A stretch of DNA of 64,000 nucleotides from Volvariella volvacea V23 (taxonomy: Eukaryota; Basidiomycota; Agaricomycetes; Agaricales; Pluteaceae), in NCBI GenBank assembly GCA_000349905.1, contig KB722775.1, positions 43,175-107,174 of the forward strand, written 5' to 3'. Under the pieces are notes generated by a model. It had not been told where the DNA came from, did not search any database, and worked only from the letters and a program-made list of their open reading frames with translations. The position numbers and the translations under genes are program-made. Below are positions 12,290 through 23,410 of this stretch, piece by piece (position 1 is the first letter of the stretch; every line of letters begins with the position of its first letter).

Positions 12290-14884
12290 ATGGTTGATAT
12301 CCCACCGGGATTCACTTATCTCGCTCGACGTTCGCCGCACATAATAACGCCCCTGGGATGTGTATACTTGCTGAACCGGCTTGCTAACATTTATTTTGGT
12401 TATGCCGTGCCAGGATGGCTGTCCGTAGTAGTGTACATGCTTTCGTTGCCCACTGCCCTCTTTTTGAACGTTCAATACCAGAACTACGTGGATTGGAAGA
12501 CGGCTAGGGCAATGGGTGCTGAGTTGCCACCGAAGTTACCTGATCGCACGCCTGGAGGGCTTGCAATATTGATGGCTGCAGTCAGGAACCACAGGGATGG
12601 ATATCCAGGTGAGTATAGCGCTTGTGCTTCTTGTATTTGTGCCCTAAGTTATTGTAAAGGCGAAGACTTGGAACCTTTCATTCGCGAGTTCGGACATACA
12701 TTCGTGCTAAGACTTTTGTTCACTAATAGAGTGAGTGGATTGTCTTCTCGATCCTTTGATAACCCCTGTATTGACTTGTTTCACCGTAGATTTTCACCAC
12801 TGAGCCTGGGTATCTTAAAGTAAGCTATACGTAGGCTCTGAGGTCGAACTCAATTCGTGTGTGCTAGGCAATTCTTGCAACACAATTTGAAGATTTCGAC
12901 AAAGGGGTTGAGATGAAAAGAATAGTGAGTACACTCTTAGGGAGAGGTGTCTTTGCGGAAGATGGTACGTTCCAACTGTAGCGAATAGCATGTCCTTGAC
13001 TCTTAACTGTACGCGGACCTGATTAGGGGAAATCTGGAGGTCAATTCTTATGATTGCAAGAAAGCAAGATTATTAAACGACACTTATTTTCAGATTCCAT
13101 CGCTCAATCTCACGACCTTTCTTCACCAAAGATAGAATTCAGCACTATGACATTTTTGATAGGCATGCAGAAGAGGCTTTGAATCAGATGCGTGCCCGAC
13201 TAAAGGAAGGATACCCTGTTGACTTCCAGGTACGTTCCTCTGCTGTATCTAGAATTCTATTTACGATCAGGGAAATTGAATATTTGGTCATTCAGGAGCT
13301 TGTCTCTCGGTTCACGCTTGATAGTGCTTCCGAGTTCCTCTTTGGACAGGACGCTAAATCACTCTCTGCTGGCATGGCCTATCCGCACTATTCTCCCCTC
13401 CACGAACAGCAACAGCAGCTTACTGCCTCACACCCAGCAAATAGATTCTTCAAAGCTCTAGCTGAAGCACAGTTAAAAACATCCTTCCGTGCTCGATACG
13501 GAAGCTATTGGCCACTCTTTGAGTTTTGGGAGGATAGAGTCAAGGGACCAATGAAGATTGTGCACGACTTTATCCAACCCATCCTGGAAGAAGCGTTGAG
13601 AGCAAAGAAAGAGATGGAAGAAAAAGGACTCATGGAAAACAAGGAGCCTGATACACTTGTAGAGCATTTGGTCAATTCGGTGGATGGTGAGCACCTATCA
13701 TCTTTCGTTGAATAGTTGGTTGTGCAGCTCACTCCCTAAGACCAAATCATAATACGGGATGAGATAATGACTTTACTCGTGGCAGGAAAAGATACGGTGA
13801 GCATAGACAACTTCTCGTATGATTAATACAAAACATGACATTCGTATCACTAGACCGCAAGTGCCTTAACATTCATAGTGTATATGTTGGCGGAACACCC
13901 TAGTGTCCTAAGAAGGCTTCGAGAGGAGATATCGACCCAAATAGGGCCAACAAGGCGGCCAACTCCTGAAGACTTCCGTGATATGAAATACTTACGGGCG
14001 GTTATAAATGGTCCGTGGCCTCTTCATTCAGGGCAGTTCTTACTTGGCTAACCATATCATCTCATAGAAACTTTGAGGCTATACCCACCAGTGTATGTCC
14101 CTCTCATTTTCTTTGTTAGCATGACGCTGATTGTTGGATGTTACAAAGCCCATTCAACTTCAGGTTAGAGGGGCACCCTTTGCTTTTTCAAAATCTAACT
14201 ACTCTATGCAGGATCTCGAACAAACCTACTTCGTGGGCGCCTTTAACCCCTGATGGCAAGCGGTTTTATATTCCACCGAGATCTGGGTACGAATCCTCGT
14301 GATGGTTTGTTGGGACTTAGCTAATGACCCCATGCTATTCAGAGCTATGTACAGCGTTTGGATGATGCACCGTCGAAAAGATTTGTGGGGGCCAGATGGT
14401 GCGCATATTCCAGAAGAGGCTTGGAAAATACTTATTCCCAGCTCAGCATTGATATTTGACCCGGATAGATTCCTCGACAACCGTCTGCACGAATACCTGG
14501 TGCCGAACCCATATATATTTCTCCCTTTCAATGCAGGTCCAAGAATCTGTCTGGGTCAGAATTTTGCCTACAATGAAGTGTCATTTTTCCTCGTGAGGCT
14601 ATTGCAAGCTTTCGAGGAAATTGAAGTCGATGTAGAAGCTTTGCCAGAAGATTGTAGAGTCCCAAAGAGTTGGAACCGGAGCGGAAAATGTAAAGACGAT
14701 GGGGAGGTGGCACAAGAGAGAACGAAAGAGGCCGAGAAGATTAGGCCAAATAATCACTTGACTTCATATGCAATGGTGGGTTTTTACGAAACTAAATTTG
14801 AGTTGTGTTCTTGCGTCCTAAACTTACTGACGTCAGGGGGGGGCTATGGGTCCGAATGAAGGAAATCAGTACACACTAAGCTAA
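12290..14884 (+). CDS. Cytochrome P450, CYP63-like (tandem copy 2)
   Basis: Predicted 605-aa P450 in 15 exons: 12290-12608, 12660-12730, 12790-12819, 12868-12964, 13027-13039, 13094-13229, 13296-13686, 13741-13796, 13854-14010, 14068-14092, 14149-14163, 14212-14286, 14343-14398, 14447-14775 and 14837-14884. Exons 1-13 have exactly the lengths of copy 1. Landmarks: I-helix LLVAGKDTTAS, K-helix [12 protein letters not shown], heme loop PFNAGPRICLGQ. It should act on hydrophobic substrates like copy 1, but the I-helix Thr pair differs (DTT here, DST in copy 1), as does an acidic segment before the C-terminus. The last exon begins in a run of G; one extra G shifts the frame, so the conserved C-terminal GGLWVRM found in copy 1 is lost as written. 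With one G fewer the coding region would end at TAA near 14879. The intergenic space to copy 1 is only 270 bp. Confidence 0.88.
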
Positions 14885-15331
14885 TCATTAGCGTGCCCTG
14901 CTTGGGTATTGGCCTGGGTCTCCAGTTTATAGAAGGGACTCCTGTTATTTTCACTCACGAATATTCCATTCAAAATAAATCCAAAAAGTCTTAACGCATT
15001 ATAGGGCATCATGGAAATGTTGTCTTCGAAAGATGTTTAGCTGTGGTGTTCCTTCCCTCTCTTTCACCTGTTCGATTTCTTCGCTACCAAAGATGATGCC
15101 GACGATACAAAATTCGTGTTACTAGTACCGGAACAATAGGTAGGCTTGTGCGTCGTAATTAAAGCAAGAAGGTAGCTTGCGTGCCGCTGCTAGCAGTTCT
15201 CTATCCTCCTTACATAAGCAAACGTACCCAACAAGTGTCAACACCACGCCCAGCACAGCACTGGTACCCTCAATCAGGCTCATCTGAGCCGTCTGACGAA
15301 AATTCGCCATTAATTTACGATCCTCGTAATT
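14885..15331. other. Intergenic, P450 3' end and ENGase promoter
   Basis: No gene supported. A + frame through about 15181-15366 has no ATG and ends in a stop. It could be a missed upstream exon of the ENGase, but the ATG at 15332 already gives a typical N-terminus for the family. Confidence 0.4.
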
Positions 15332-17907
15332 ATGCCTTTGGCTGGGTCTTTGCAGCCTGTTATTGAGGAACCTGCCTACTTCAAGGCATTAGAAGAGCTC
15401 GATCAGTGGGCCAACCGCCCATCTGTAAAGTTAGATGGGGTCGCTCCATACCTACCGCGATCCAATACATCCAGTGACGCAAGAGGAAAGCTTTTGGTAT
15501 TGTTACATTCATTATTCTCAAAGAGCTTGATTGACCGAATCCTAGGTTTGCCATGATTATAAAGTAAATGTCGAATCATTGGGTAACTTATTTGCATGGT
15601 GAACGACCTTGCCAGGGCGGATATACAGAAAATCCATTTGAACGCTCATACACCTTCAATTTTTGGTCTTTATGTGATACCTTTATCTAGTGGGTCTTTA
15701 CTCCTAGTAAGGTAGAATAATGTTTAACAATTAGGATAGTTTCTCGCATCACCGAGTAACCGCCCCACCTCCCAGCTGGAGCACTGCCGCACACCGCCAA
15801 GGCGTTAAAATGCTCGGAACTCTGTGAGTATGCCAACTCTAATATTTATTGCATATTCTGTCTTAACCGTGCCCATAACTCAATCACTAGTATATTTGAA
15901 GGAGGTTCAGAGCCGGATTGCCTGCGTCTCCTGGTAGGGAAACTGCCCAAATCAAAGACTGGATCAGCTGCACAAGTGAATCCACACCACATGAAATCTC
16001 TGCCCATATCCCCCCATTACGCTAGATTACTTGCTGACCTGGCTGTGAAACGGGGTTTCGACGGATACTTGCTAAACTTTGAAGTACCACTACAAGGTGG
16101 TGTCGAACAAACCCAAGCCTTAGCAGCATGGATCTGCTTCCTTCGCTCTGAGCTTCAAGAGAAAGTCGGACCTCATGCTGAGGTAATTTGGTGGGTACAT
16201 ATAATTTTCCGCTCAAAGTTGACATTCTCAAACTGGGTAAGAAAGGTATGACAGCGTCATCGTCGACGGGAGGCTCGCTTGGCAAGATAGGCTGAATAGT
16301 TTCAACTTGCCATTCTTCCTACCATCAACCGGTTTCTTCACAAATTATACCGTAGGGTACATCAACCATCCATCAGCACTCCGTACTAACAATACTCGCC
16401 ACAGTGGCGGAATAACTACCCAGAAGCCACCGCCCAATACTTCCTCACCTTGGGTGCCGAGCTCATAGGCTCGCCTTCACTTTCAGTCCCAGCCAAGTCC
16501 CTAAACGACATCTACGTCGGTGTCGATGTCTGGGGACGTGGCTCGCACGGTGGAGGCGGATTTGGATGCTACAAGGCGATCGGCCACATTTCTCCGGAGA
16601 GCATGGGACTTAGCGTAGCATTATTCGGCCAAGCGTGGTCCTGGGAGACGGAACAAGATAAACCGGGTTTTACTTGGGAATCCTGGTGGAAGTACGATCG
16701 ACACCTCTGGGTCGGGTTGGCAGAGGGCAATTCGGGCGTCAATCTGCCAGATGCGCCGATGAAAAGGGGCGAATTGCCATGCACTCATGGACCGTTCACT
16801 ACGCTGTCTCAGTTCTTTACTAATAAACCTCCCCCTAACCCGTTACTATCCCCACTATACGTCTCGTTCTCGCCAGGAATAGGGAACGCATGGTTCGTGC
16901 AAGGTCGGAAGGTATTTGAGGCCGCTAAAGGGTGGACGGATATCGACAAACAGACGTCGTTGGGAGACTTGGTGTGGCCGCGCCCTGAACTACGTTGGGA
17001 AGGTGGAGATTGGGAAGATGAGATACCCAAGGTAGAGCCAGAGCTATGCTTTGATGATGCATGGAATGGAGGGAGTTCATTAAAACTACAAATAGACTGG
17101 AAGGGAAGTGAATCCGAAACCGCAGCGTACAGGTGTATATGGGTCCCTATGCAATCCGTCGCACTCAGCACAGGGCAGTCATACGACGTCTCAATCGTTT
17201 ACAAGATCCAGACCGCGGGCGAGGATTCTCAACTCGAGATCGGACTTTCCGTCAATGCACTAGACAAGGGTGAGGCGGTTATGACTATAGAGCCAGTTGA
17301 AAACGATAGTGGGGAGGTTGGTGCAGGGTGGTCGAAGTTGACGGTTCAGGCGGAACGATCTGATCAAAAGGAGACAGCCAATGCGGTGGGCCTGGTCGTC
17401 GCGCTGATGGCAGAAGATCCTACACAAGACATCCAGACATCTATCCTTGTCGGTCAAATTAGTGTTTCTCCAACTATTTCATCCACGTTGACCCCGCATA
17501 CCCCTCAAATAGTTTGGGTCGACCATGAACACGATTCCAAGTCCAATACCGGCACTCTTGCTTGGGAAATCGCTTCATCATACCCCTATGCACGTTTGAC
17601 AGCCATTAAGTCACCTGACGACGCTATCGTTCCTTGGAAGCCTCATCCAACGACACACCTGCCGTCGTTCGCGTATTTTAACATCTTTGCACAACACTTC
17701 AACGCAGATAGCACTATAGGGCCCGCTGAGAATGCTATCTGGATCGGCACGTCTGGATTAGATGGTTATAGCCGTCGATTCTTGGCGCTGAAGGAGAATC
17801 TGGAGGCGAGAAATATTAAGCAGGAGCGAGTGAGGTATTATGTGCAGGGCGTTACGGCCAATGGCGAAGTGCTCAGCTGGGATAAGTGTGCCTACGTGGA
17901 TGTTTGA
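15332..17907 (+). CDS. Endo-beta-N-acetylglucosaminidase, GH85 (ENGase)
   Basis: Predicted 749-aa protein from seven exons: 15332-15496, 15546-15563 (18 nt), 15616-15689, 15740-15823, 15891-16190, 16246-16351 and 16405-17907. It shows the GH85 TIM-barrel order: KLLVCHDYKGGYTE, FSHHRVTAPPPSW, GVKMLGTLIFEGG, RGFDGYLLNFEVPL, WYDSVIVDGRLAWQ, and YVGVDVWGRGSHGGGGFGCYKA. The Asn-x-Glu in LLNFE is the catalytic pair (Glu as acid/base, Asn orienting the substrate acetamido group). The enzyme cleaves the GlcNAc-GlcNAc bond of the N-glycan chitobiose core. No signal peptide is evident, which fits the cytosolic enzymes that clear free glycans or act on misfolded glycoproteins. The C-terminal half has the beta-sandwich domains normal for GH85. 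The start fits related N-termini but has no TATA support. Confidence 0.9.
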
Positions 17908-18104
17908 TTAGGGTGTTGGGGCAAAGAGTTCGGTGCGTGCATGGAATTGTGTGTACGATAGGTATTGGGGAAAGTACGTGGATTGCTTGATATCAGTTGT
18001 ACAATAGTATTTGTGAAGACGAAGAAGCCCACAGGGTTTACCCTTACACACGAAACTACAGGCCTCGTTTGAATACAAGACAAATCAGAAAACCGCGCTC
18101 CCAT

Positions 18105-19238
18105 CTACCTATCTTGCAAACCACCTTCCAGCGATGACGTTTCTGAAAAGCTAGATCGGCGGAGTGGTCGTACCAAGACACGCCTAGGAAACGTGGTTGG
18201 AATATTGTGCGGACTTGATACTAGTCGTAGTTGGGGTGGCTCCTCATTCGACCCCGCTGAATTATTCTCGCCGATTTCGTCTTCGTCGGCCTCTGGGATC
18301 GCATTCAACAAGATGGATAAACCTAACCTTGACTTGGAGGGGATACGGCGAGCGAGCGAGTCGGGTTCCGGTGGGACTGACTCCTCTTCGTCTTCAAGGA
18401 TCGTGGTTAGCGCATGGCAATGGAACGGGTCTTCCACGAAAGTTTTCAGTGCTTCTTGTAGGAACATGTCGGAGACCGGAGAGGCGGGGGATCCTGTTCG
18501 ACGTGCTTGAGCGGTAAGAGTGATGGGCTCTTCATCGACGTATTCCACATTGCGACTGTGGCCGTACCAAGGCGATCCATGGATAGAAACAATACCGAGT
18601 CCATCGAATGGGGCTGTGCCGTCCTTCCTATCAATATCTACGATCCCGAGACCAAGTCCTACATCAGAGTGATCGCCGCACTGTGGCTTGAGGTTGTTGT
18701 ACGAGTTGACAGAGCGCGGTAAGATTGCCGGCGATTCGTTCAGCAAGAAAGTCAAGGCGTCGTTGTCGTCTTCGTCAGAGTAAGCCGTAGATGTATCGCT
18801 TATTAGAAGGGCGTCCAGAGAAGAGTTTGACGCGTCAGAGGTAATTGAGAACGATTGGTTAGGGAAAACCGCAGTCGATGGTAAGATGGGAGTGTTGGAC
18901 GGAATGGGTGTCGGAGGGTGTACGAGTTGGTAATTAGGCTGCGACAAGGACGCTCTGGGAGATTGGGGGAACTGTGCTCCTCGCTTCAGTGAACGGATGC
19001 AAGTGAGCAAGTACAGACTCACTGTCATGTTAGCCTTTGCAGGTGAATCGGGAAGGTCGAAATGCGTGTCGCTAGTGGTGTTATTAATGCGTGGAGGTGA
19101 GTAAGGCTTGGATTTCAAGGAGTGTGCTTGAATATGCGGGCTAACATCGACAGCTGCACGAGGAGTCGCCATAAGAGAGGTCCTATCGATTCGAAGGCGA
19201 GTTGTATGTTTGCGAGTGTCGTTCGGGGTGTCGTTCAT
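18105..19238 (-). CDS. Hypothetical Ser/Pro-rich protein
   Basis: One open frame of 377 codons from ATG at 19238. I do not recognise a family. The sequence is rich in Ser, Pro, Asp and Asn with short acidic patches (e.g. DEDDND, EDEEES) and no membrane segment, signal peptide or coiled coil, suggesting a mostly disordered, perhaps regulatory, protein. The C-terminus is basic (RRVLVRPLRRSS). The start was set at the ATG because a TATA box lies about 45 bp upstream; an earlier in-frame TTG at 19253 was rejected. A possible 39-nt in-frame intron (18984-19022, GTGAGT...GAAG) would remove 13 residues; either form keeps the frame. Its 3' end converges with the ENGase, 197 bp apart. Confidence 0.6.
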   Translation of the reverse strand: MNDTPNDTRKHTTRLRIDRTSLMATPRAAVDVSPHIQAHSLKSKPYSPPRINNTTSDTHFDLPDSPAKANMTVSLYLLTCIRSLKRGAQFPQSPRASLSQPNYQLVHPPTPIPSNTPILPSTAVFPNQSFSITSDASNSSLDALLISDTSTAYSDEDDNDALTFLLNESPAILPRSVNSYNNLKPQCGDHSDVGLGLGIVDIDRKDGTAPFDGLGIVSIHGSPWYGHSRNVEYVDEEPITLTAQARRTGSPASPVSDMFLQEALKTFVEDPFHCHALTTILEDEEESVPPEPDSLARRIPSKSRLGLSILLNAIPEADEDEIGENNSAGSNEEPPQLRLVSSPHNIPTTFPRRVLVRPLRRSSFSETSSLEGGLQDR

Positions 19239-19792
19239 GAAATCGGCGAGCAATGAGCAGCACTATAGCTTAGGTCGAAGCATTATATAGACCCCGCGGC
19301 TGACCCTGCAAGCGGCGCGCATACACAATCCACGAAATTCAAAGGCTGACGGGCTAGGTGACTGGAGGATGCCCGAGAGTGGTGGCGGGAGAAAAGTGTC
19401 GCTCGCTGTGTGGCGCGGCGGGCCAAACAGCGAAAAGCATTCGCACTGCTGGGATCTGCGCTCGGGACGCTTGAAATTCAGCTGGTGCATGTCATACGCA
19501 ATACTCTCGAGGCGCTTCTAATCAAAGGTATGAGCCCACTCAACGTTATTGCGCTGCGCATTGTCGCAGCAGCTCTCTACTCGGCTTACTGTCAGACGGG
19601 CTGACGTCCTTGGGACGGCCTTGCAGCCGGCTGCCACACAGACTCTTGACAACGAAAACTGATGTAAACAGGGAGGGATGCAGAGATGCTACCGTTTTGG
19701 ACTGATGTATATCTATATTCTTGGTATAAGAATATTTATTCGAAAGGTCGATGCAATTCACTGCCTCCACTCTCGCTTGCTGTCTGTTGGCC
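19239..19792. other. Divergent intergenic region
   Basis: Upstream region shared by the hypothetical gene (- strand) and the DUF6534 gene (+ strand). It holds the TATA box at 19283-19289. Nothing else recognised. Confidence 0.45.
19283..19289 (-). promoter_or_regulatory. TATA box of hypothetical gene
   Basis: On the minus strand the sequence reads TATATAA, 45 bp upstream of the ATG at 19238. It implies a very short 5' leader and argues for that start codon. Confidence 0.55.
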
Positions 19793-21380
19793 ATGAACTG
19801 GGAAGATACACCATTTGAACTTATGTGAGTGTTCCCGCCTCACGATTCTGGGATTTCATCTCATCTACCGTAGAGCAGGTCCCCCAGTATGTCGCGCGCC
19901 ATGCTCTCATACTTATTGCAGCTTTAGCTCGTTGGCCTTATGGTGAATTGGTTTTTGTTTGGGATAATGACAATACAATTATGCACGTTACCCAGCATCA
20001 TTGACGCAGCAGTAGTGCTAATCTACTACCTTCAGACGACTACCACCACACTTACCATCAAACTGATCCACAATACCTAAAATCGCTAGGTAAGTCCCCT
20101 ACACTCGTATCATAGCGGGTCGCCACTTACAATGCCACCACTGCAGTTTATGGGCTATATGCAATCGAGGTCTTGCAAACGGCCTTCATTTCACATAACC
20201 TTTGGCAGATCTACATAACACACTGGGGAGCCATGACCGTTTTTAATCCCGCCCCGTGGTCATCTGCCCTAACCCCTGCAATTTCTGGAATTGGTACGTT
20301 AACATAGCTCCCTTTGACCGACTGCTGTAACGCCCGCGTCAGCTTCAGCTCTAGTGCAAGTTTACTTTGCGTGGTAGGTGACATGTATAAGACAGTGTCA
20401 TCGGGTCTGATTTTAAATGAAGGAGAGTAAGGTGTTTAAAGCGGGATAGATGGGGCAAGGTACTTCACGCGATGATTATCACGGTAAAGAACCTATCAAA
20501 CGCATGACCAAGCGTTAACGGCTGCTTTCAGGTTGCGTTAGTTCAGTGTGCGGGAGCAGTTGCCGTTACCATTCATGTAAGTCATTAACTTGAATAACTG
20601 ACTGTGATATATGGGGAGGGATTCGGCAAGTCTGACGGTGACAAGTTCTTTCTCATAGGACGTGATCCGGGGAGACTACGACAGGTCTTTCCAATGGCAG
20701 CAGTAAGCCTTCGGATCCGAATCGCAGTCATACAGAGTGGATGACAAATTTCCCAACCAAGGTGTGGCTTACTGGAAGCCTTGTCTGTGATGTTTTCATT
20801 GCAGCTACCCTGGTCGCAATTGTAAGCAAGAAATATTCAATTAAAAAGTATCATTTGAACTCATGTGGTTCACTCAGCTGGTGAACGCGCGAAGGCGATC
20901 GCTGCCCAAGCCTACAGAAACCTTAATTAGCAAGTTGGTTATCAACACCATCGAGACAGGAAGTATCACCGCAACGATCGCACTACTAGAATTGACGCTA
21001 TTCCTACGATTTCCTGCCAATTTTTTGCACCTTGCCCAGTTCGTGCCTACTTATCATAAGCTTGGACAATTAATACTTACGACAGAACGACAGACAATAC
21101 ATCATTGGAAGACTGTAAGCTTGAGTCACACTCTTTCCGTGTTATCACCCACACAAAGTGACCACCCCTGATTAGGTACTCGACAGTTCTTCTAGCGTCG
21201 CTCAATGGGCGCCAACGATCTCGCCACTTGCTCACACAAGATGAACGCAGGGGAGTTTCACCCAGCCCTATACTGTTCAAACGTCCCTCCCACCGCACCA
21301 TGTGGGATCACGAAGCAGAAGCTGGCCCGAATACCATTGATGTTCATCGTGACTCCTCACAGAGAAGAGAAGAGGATTAG
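19793..21380 (+). CDS. DUF6534 seven-helix membrane protein (copy 1)
   Basis: Predicted 315-aa protein in 13 exons: 19793-19824, 19874-19886 (13 nt), 19928-19982, 20036-20089, 20147-20293, 20343-20373, 20432-20483, 20532-20576, 20659-20684, 20728-20821, 20878-21042, 21086-21114 and 21176-21380. The joined protein follows the Agaricomycete DUF6534 pattern: AGPPLVGLMVNWFLFGIMTIQLY, then TDPQYLKSLVYGLYAIE, a HWG segment, ALVQVYFAW, WLTGSLVCDVFIAATL, LVINTIETGSITA, and YIIGRLYSTVLLASLNGR before a charged tail. Members are predicted seven-helix plasma-membrane proteins; their function is unknown and expanded families occur in mushrooms. The exon 3 to 4 join needs a GC-AG intron (19983-20035), and three introns are only 41-43 nt. 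The family call is strong; individual small exons are inferred from the family pattern. Confidence 0.8.
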
Positions 21381-21452
21381 CTAGATGCAAAGTGCAGGGT
21401 GTTATATATTCAAGTGCTCGTTATACCTAATTCAAGCTGTCAGTTTTGGTTA

Positions 21453-22198
21453 CTACTCAGGCGGCTGTGGGTATGTAGGCATGTCACCGGTTACGGTTCG
21501 CGCAGCAATTATAGTTGTCGAGATGGCTGTCGGGGTAGGGGTTGATGTTTCGGACGTATATTCAATCTCGTCATCAGCAACACACAGCACCTAGTATCGA
21601 TCTGCTTAAGGACTCTATTTGGTTTGTGAACAGTATTTACTCACCTCGCCTGGATAAATGTTCGTGCATTCGGCATCGATCATGGGGTTATTATAGCGCA
21701 ACACGTTGAAAGAGATTCCCGCATTTGCTGAGATGGCGCTACATGTGTCTCCAGGTTGGACGACGTGAACTGTCGTGCAATCCTGTCCAACCCTTCCAAG
21801 GCAAATTTCCTGTCAAGTTACTTCAGGTTAAAGACACAGAGGACGCTCGCGGACGAGAACGAACCATTCCGGGAACTAGATTCGTACAGTCTGGGTTTAT
21901 GACCCCTATATTAGCAACGTAAAGTTGGAAGCTGCAATTACAAGCCGAAAATGTCAATTTATCGTATTCTGCCAGCCTGAAGTTGCACCTACGTGGACGA
22001 GTCTTGCTCTGCAGAAATTTTGTCACACCAATCCCCGGGCTGTACAGTGTAAGTTCGGGCACAAGGCGCTAATTGCGCTGACACTAATAAGTGGGGACAA
22101 GAGGATAAGCTCTTGGGTCAACAATAAAGACGGTGACGAGACGCACCTAAAGCAAATGTGCTTGAGAAAATTCCACCAGCGAAAATGAGAGCACGCAT
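21453..22198 (-). CDS. Secreted protein with two LysM domains
   Basis: Predicted 170-aa protein in five exons (high to low coordinates): 22147-22198, 21993-22083, 21865-21931, 21645-21809 and 21453-21590. The N-terminus MRALIFAGGIFSSTFALVSA is a signal peptide, probably cut near residue 20. LysM1 spans about 29-73 (YTVQPGDWCDKIS...NPDCTNLVPG) and LysM2 about 83-128 (VHVVQPGDTCSAIS...AECTNIYPGE). Eight Cys sit in the spacing typical of fungal LysM proteins and should form disulfides. LysM modules bind chitin oligomers and related GlcNAc polymers; short secreted fungal LysM proteins protect hyphal chitin or sequester chitin fragments. No catalytic domain follows, only a Thr-rich tail. Phases agree at all four introns. 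It converges with the DUF6534 gene with only 72 bp between stop codons. Confidence 0.9.
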
Positions 22199-23410
22199 GG
22201 TAAAGCTTGAGGACAGGGAAAACGGATATTTTTTGCAGAGAGAGCCTCTACCAAATCAACCGCGTCCTTGAGGTTAAATGCTGAATAGTGCTGTCATAAA
22301 CTCCTAAGACTGAGCACTTCATACCCACTCGGTTTAGACAGACCGATCACTTGCTTCTTGCACTCCTTCAAACCTCGTATTTTGCCTAATAGATGGTATA
22401 CAGCTCTCACGACAGGGTACGCATGATGACAAGCCCGTCGGTAGCATAGATACGAGGATTACAGGCGTAGGGTTATGATCACTCCTAAGCTGGAGAGGAG
22501 ACATATCGGGCTCGGGATTGTGACTCACGAGTACGTTTGAAAGCTAGCTCGCTAGCGCTTCTGTTTTTCCATTCCTGTATGTAGGACTTAGGGCAGCAAC
22601 TTTCACCAATATTTCCACCTATGCAAATACACACTCTGAAGTGTACTTGCGGAATTTGGAGTACTATCACTGCAGCACATGAAGGTAGTGTTCGCAGTGA
22701 TGAGAACAAGATTTATCACTGTGAACAAAGGGAGAGCCTAGGATTGATGAAACTTACCTCAGCTATGTGGGGTTAGAAGTCCCGACTTTGTTGCGTTTTA
22801 TGCACCAAATTAGTATACGGTCAAGTATACCCCTTTAATCAAAGTCGTGGTACCGCATTGTGTATCTAGGGGTATTGCAGGATTGTGGCGTCGCTGCCTT
22901 TAAGCCATTCTTTCAAACCTATTGAATTCATAAGACATTCTCTGAGACTGATAAGACCCTAAGAGCAAGAAGCTAGTAGCACGAAAAGACGCTAGCTTGA
23001 TAATTGGTGCAAGTAGCCGACGTCACCACAAGTGCTTGTCAGCACTGCGTCAAATAAAATTTATGCGAGATGATGTAGTAGTTGATACCGATTCTGAGCA
23101 TGCTTCGTGGAGCTCAATCGAGTAGCCAAAATCGACAGAGCAGAACGTCTCCCCGTGTCCATGATATCTTGGGCCACTGGAATGTGGGAGCCACCATAGT
23201 ATGATTGACATTTTAGTCTCGTCAACACGACGGTCGTGGAACTATTACCACCAGCTTATTTACACAAGCTGGTTCTGAGGTTTGGAAATTGCCATGCAAG
23301 TAGCAAGGAGTCCACAGCCACCAAACAGATGAGCTACTAGCAATGGAAGCCTTATCCTTGATTACTAAGTGGCCCTGCTCAAGGGGAGCGAAAAGAGACT
23401 CACCTATACC
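22199..23410. other. Intergenic, possible decayed sequence
   Basis: Promoter side of the LysM gene and 3' side of TSR2. A minus-strand frame at 22485-22709 has a short Cys-containing stretch, but no signal peptide, no clear continuation after its candidate donor and no family match, so I do not call it a gene. No repeats or RNA genes recognised. Confidence 0.35.

Noticed and set aside
9380..14884. Secondary-metabolite gene cluster
   Set aside because: Two P450s alone, no synthase, transferase or regulator next to them; better explained as tandem duplication.
15181..15366. Upstream coding exon of the ENGase
   Set aside because: The frame has no ATG, ends in a stop, and the ATG at 15332 already gives a family-typical N-terminus.
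22485..22709. Cys-containing small ORF beside the LysM gene
   Set aside because: No signal peptide, and no credible continuation after its GTGAGT donor; could not be tied to any family.
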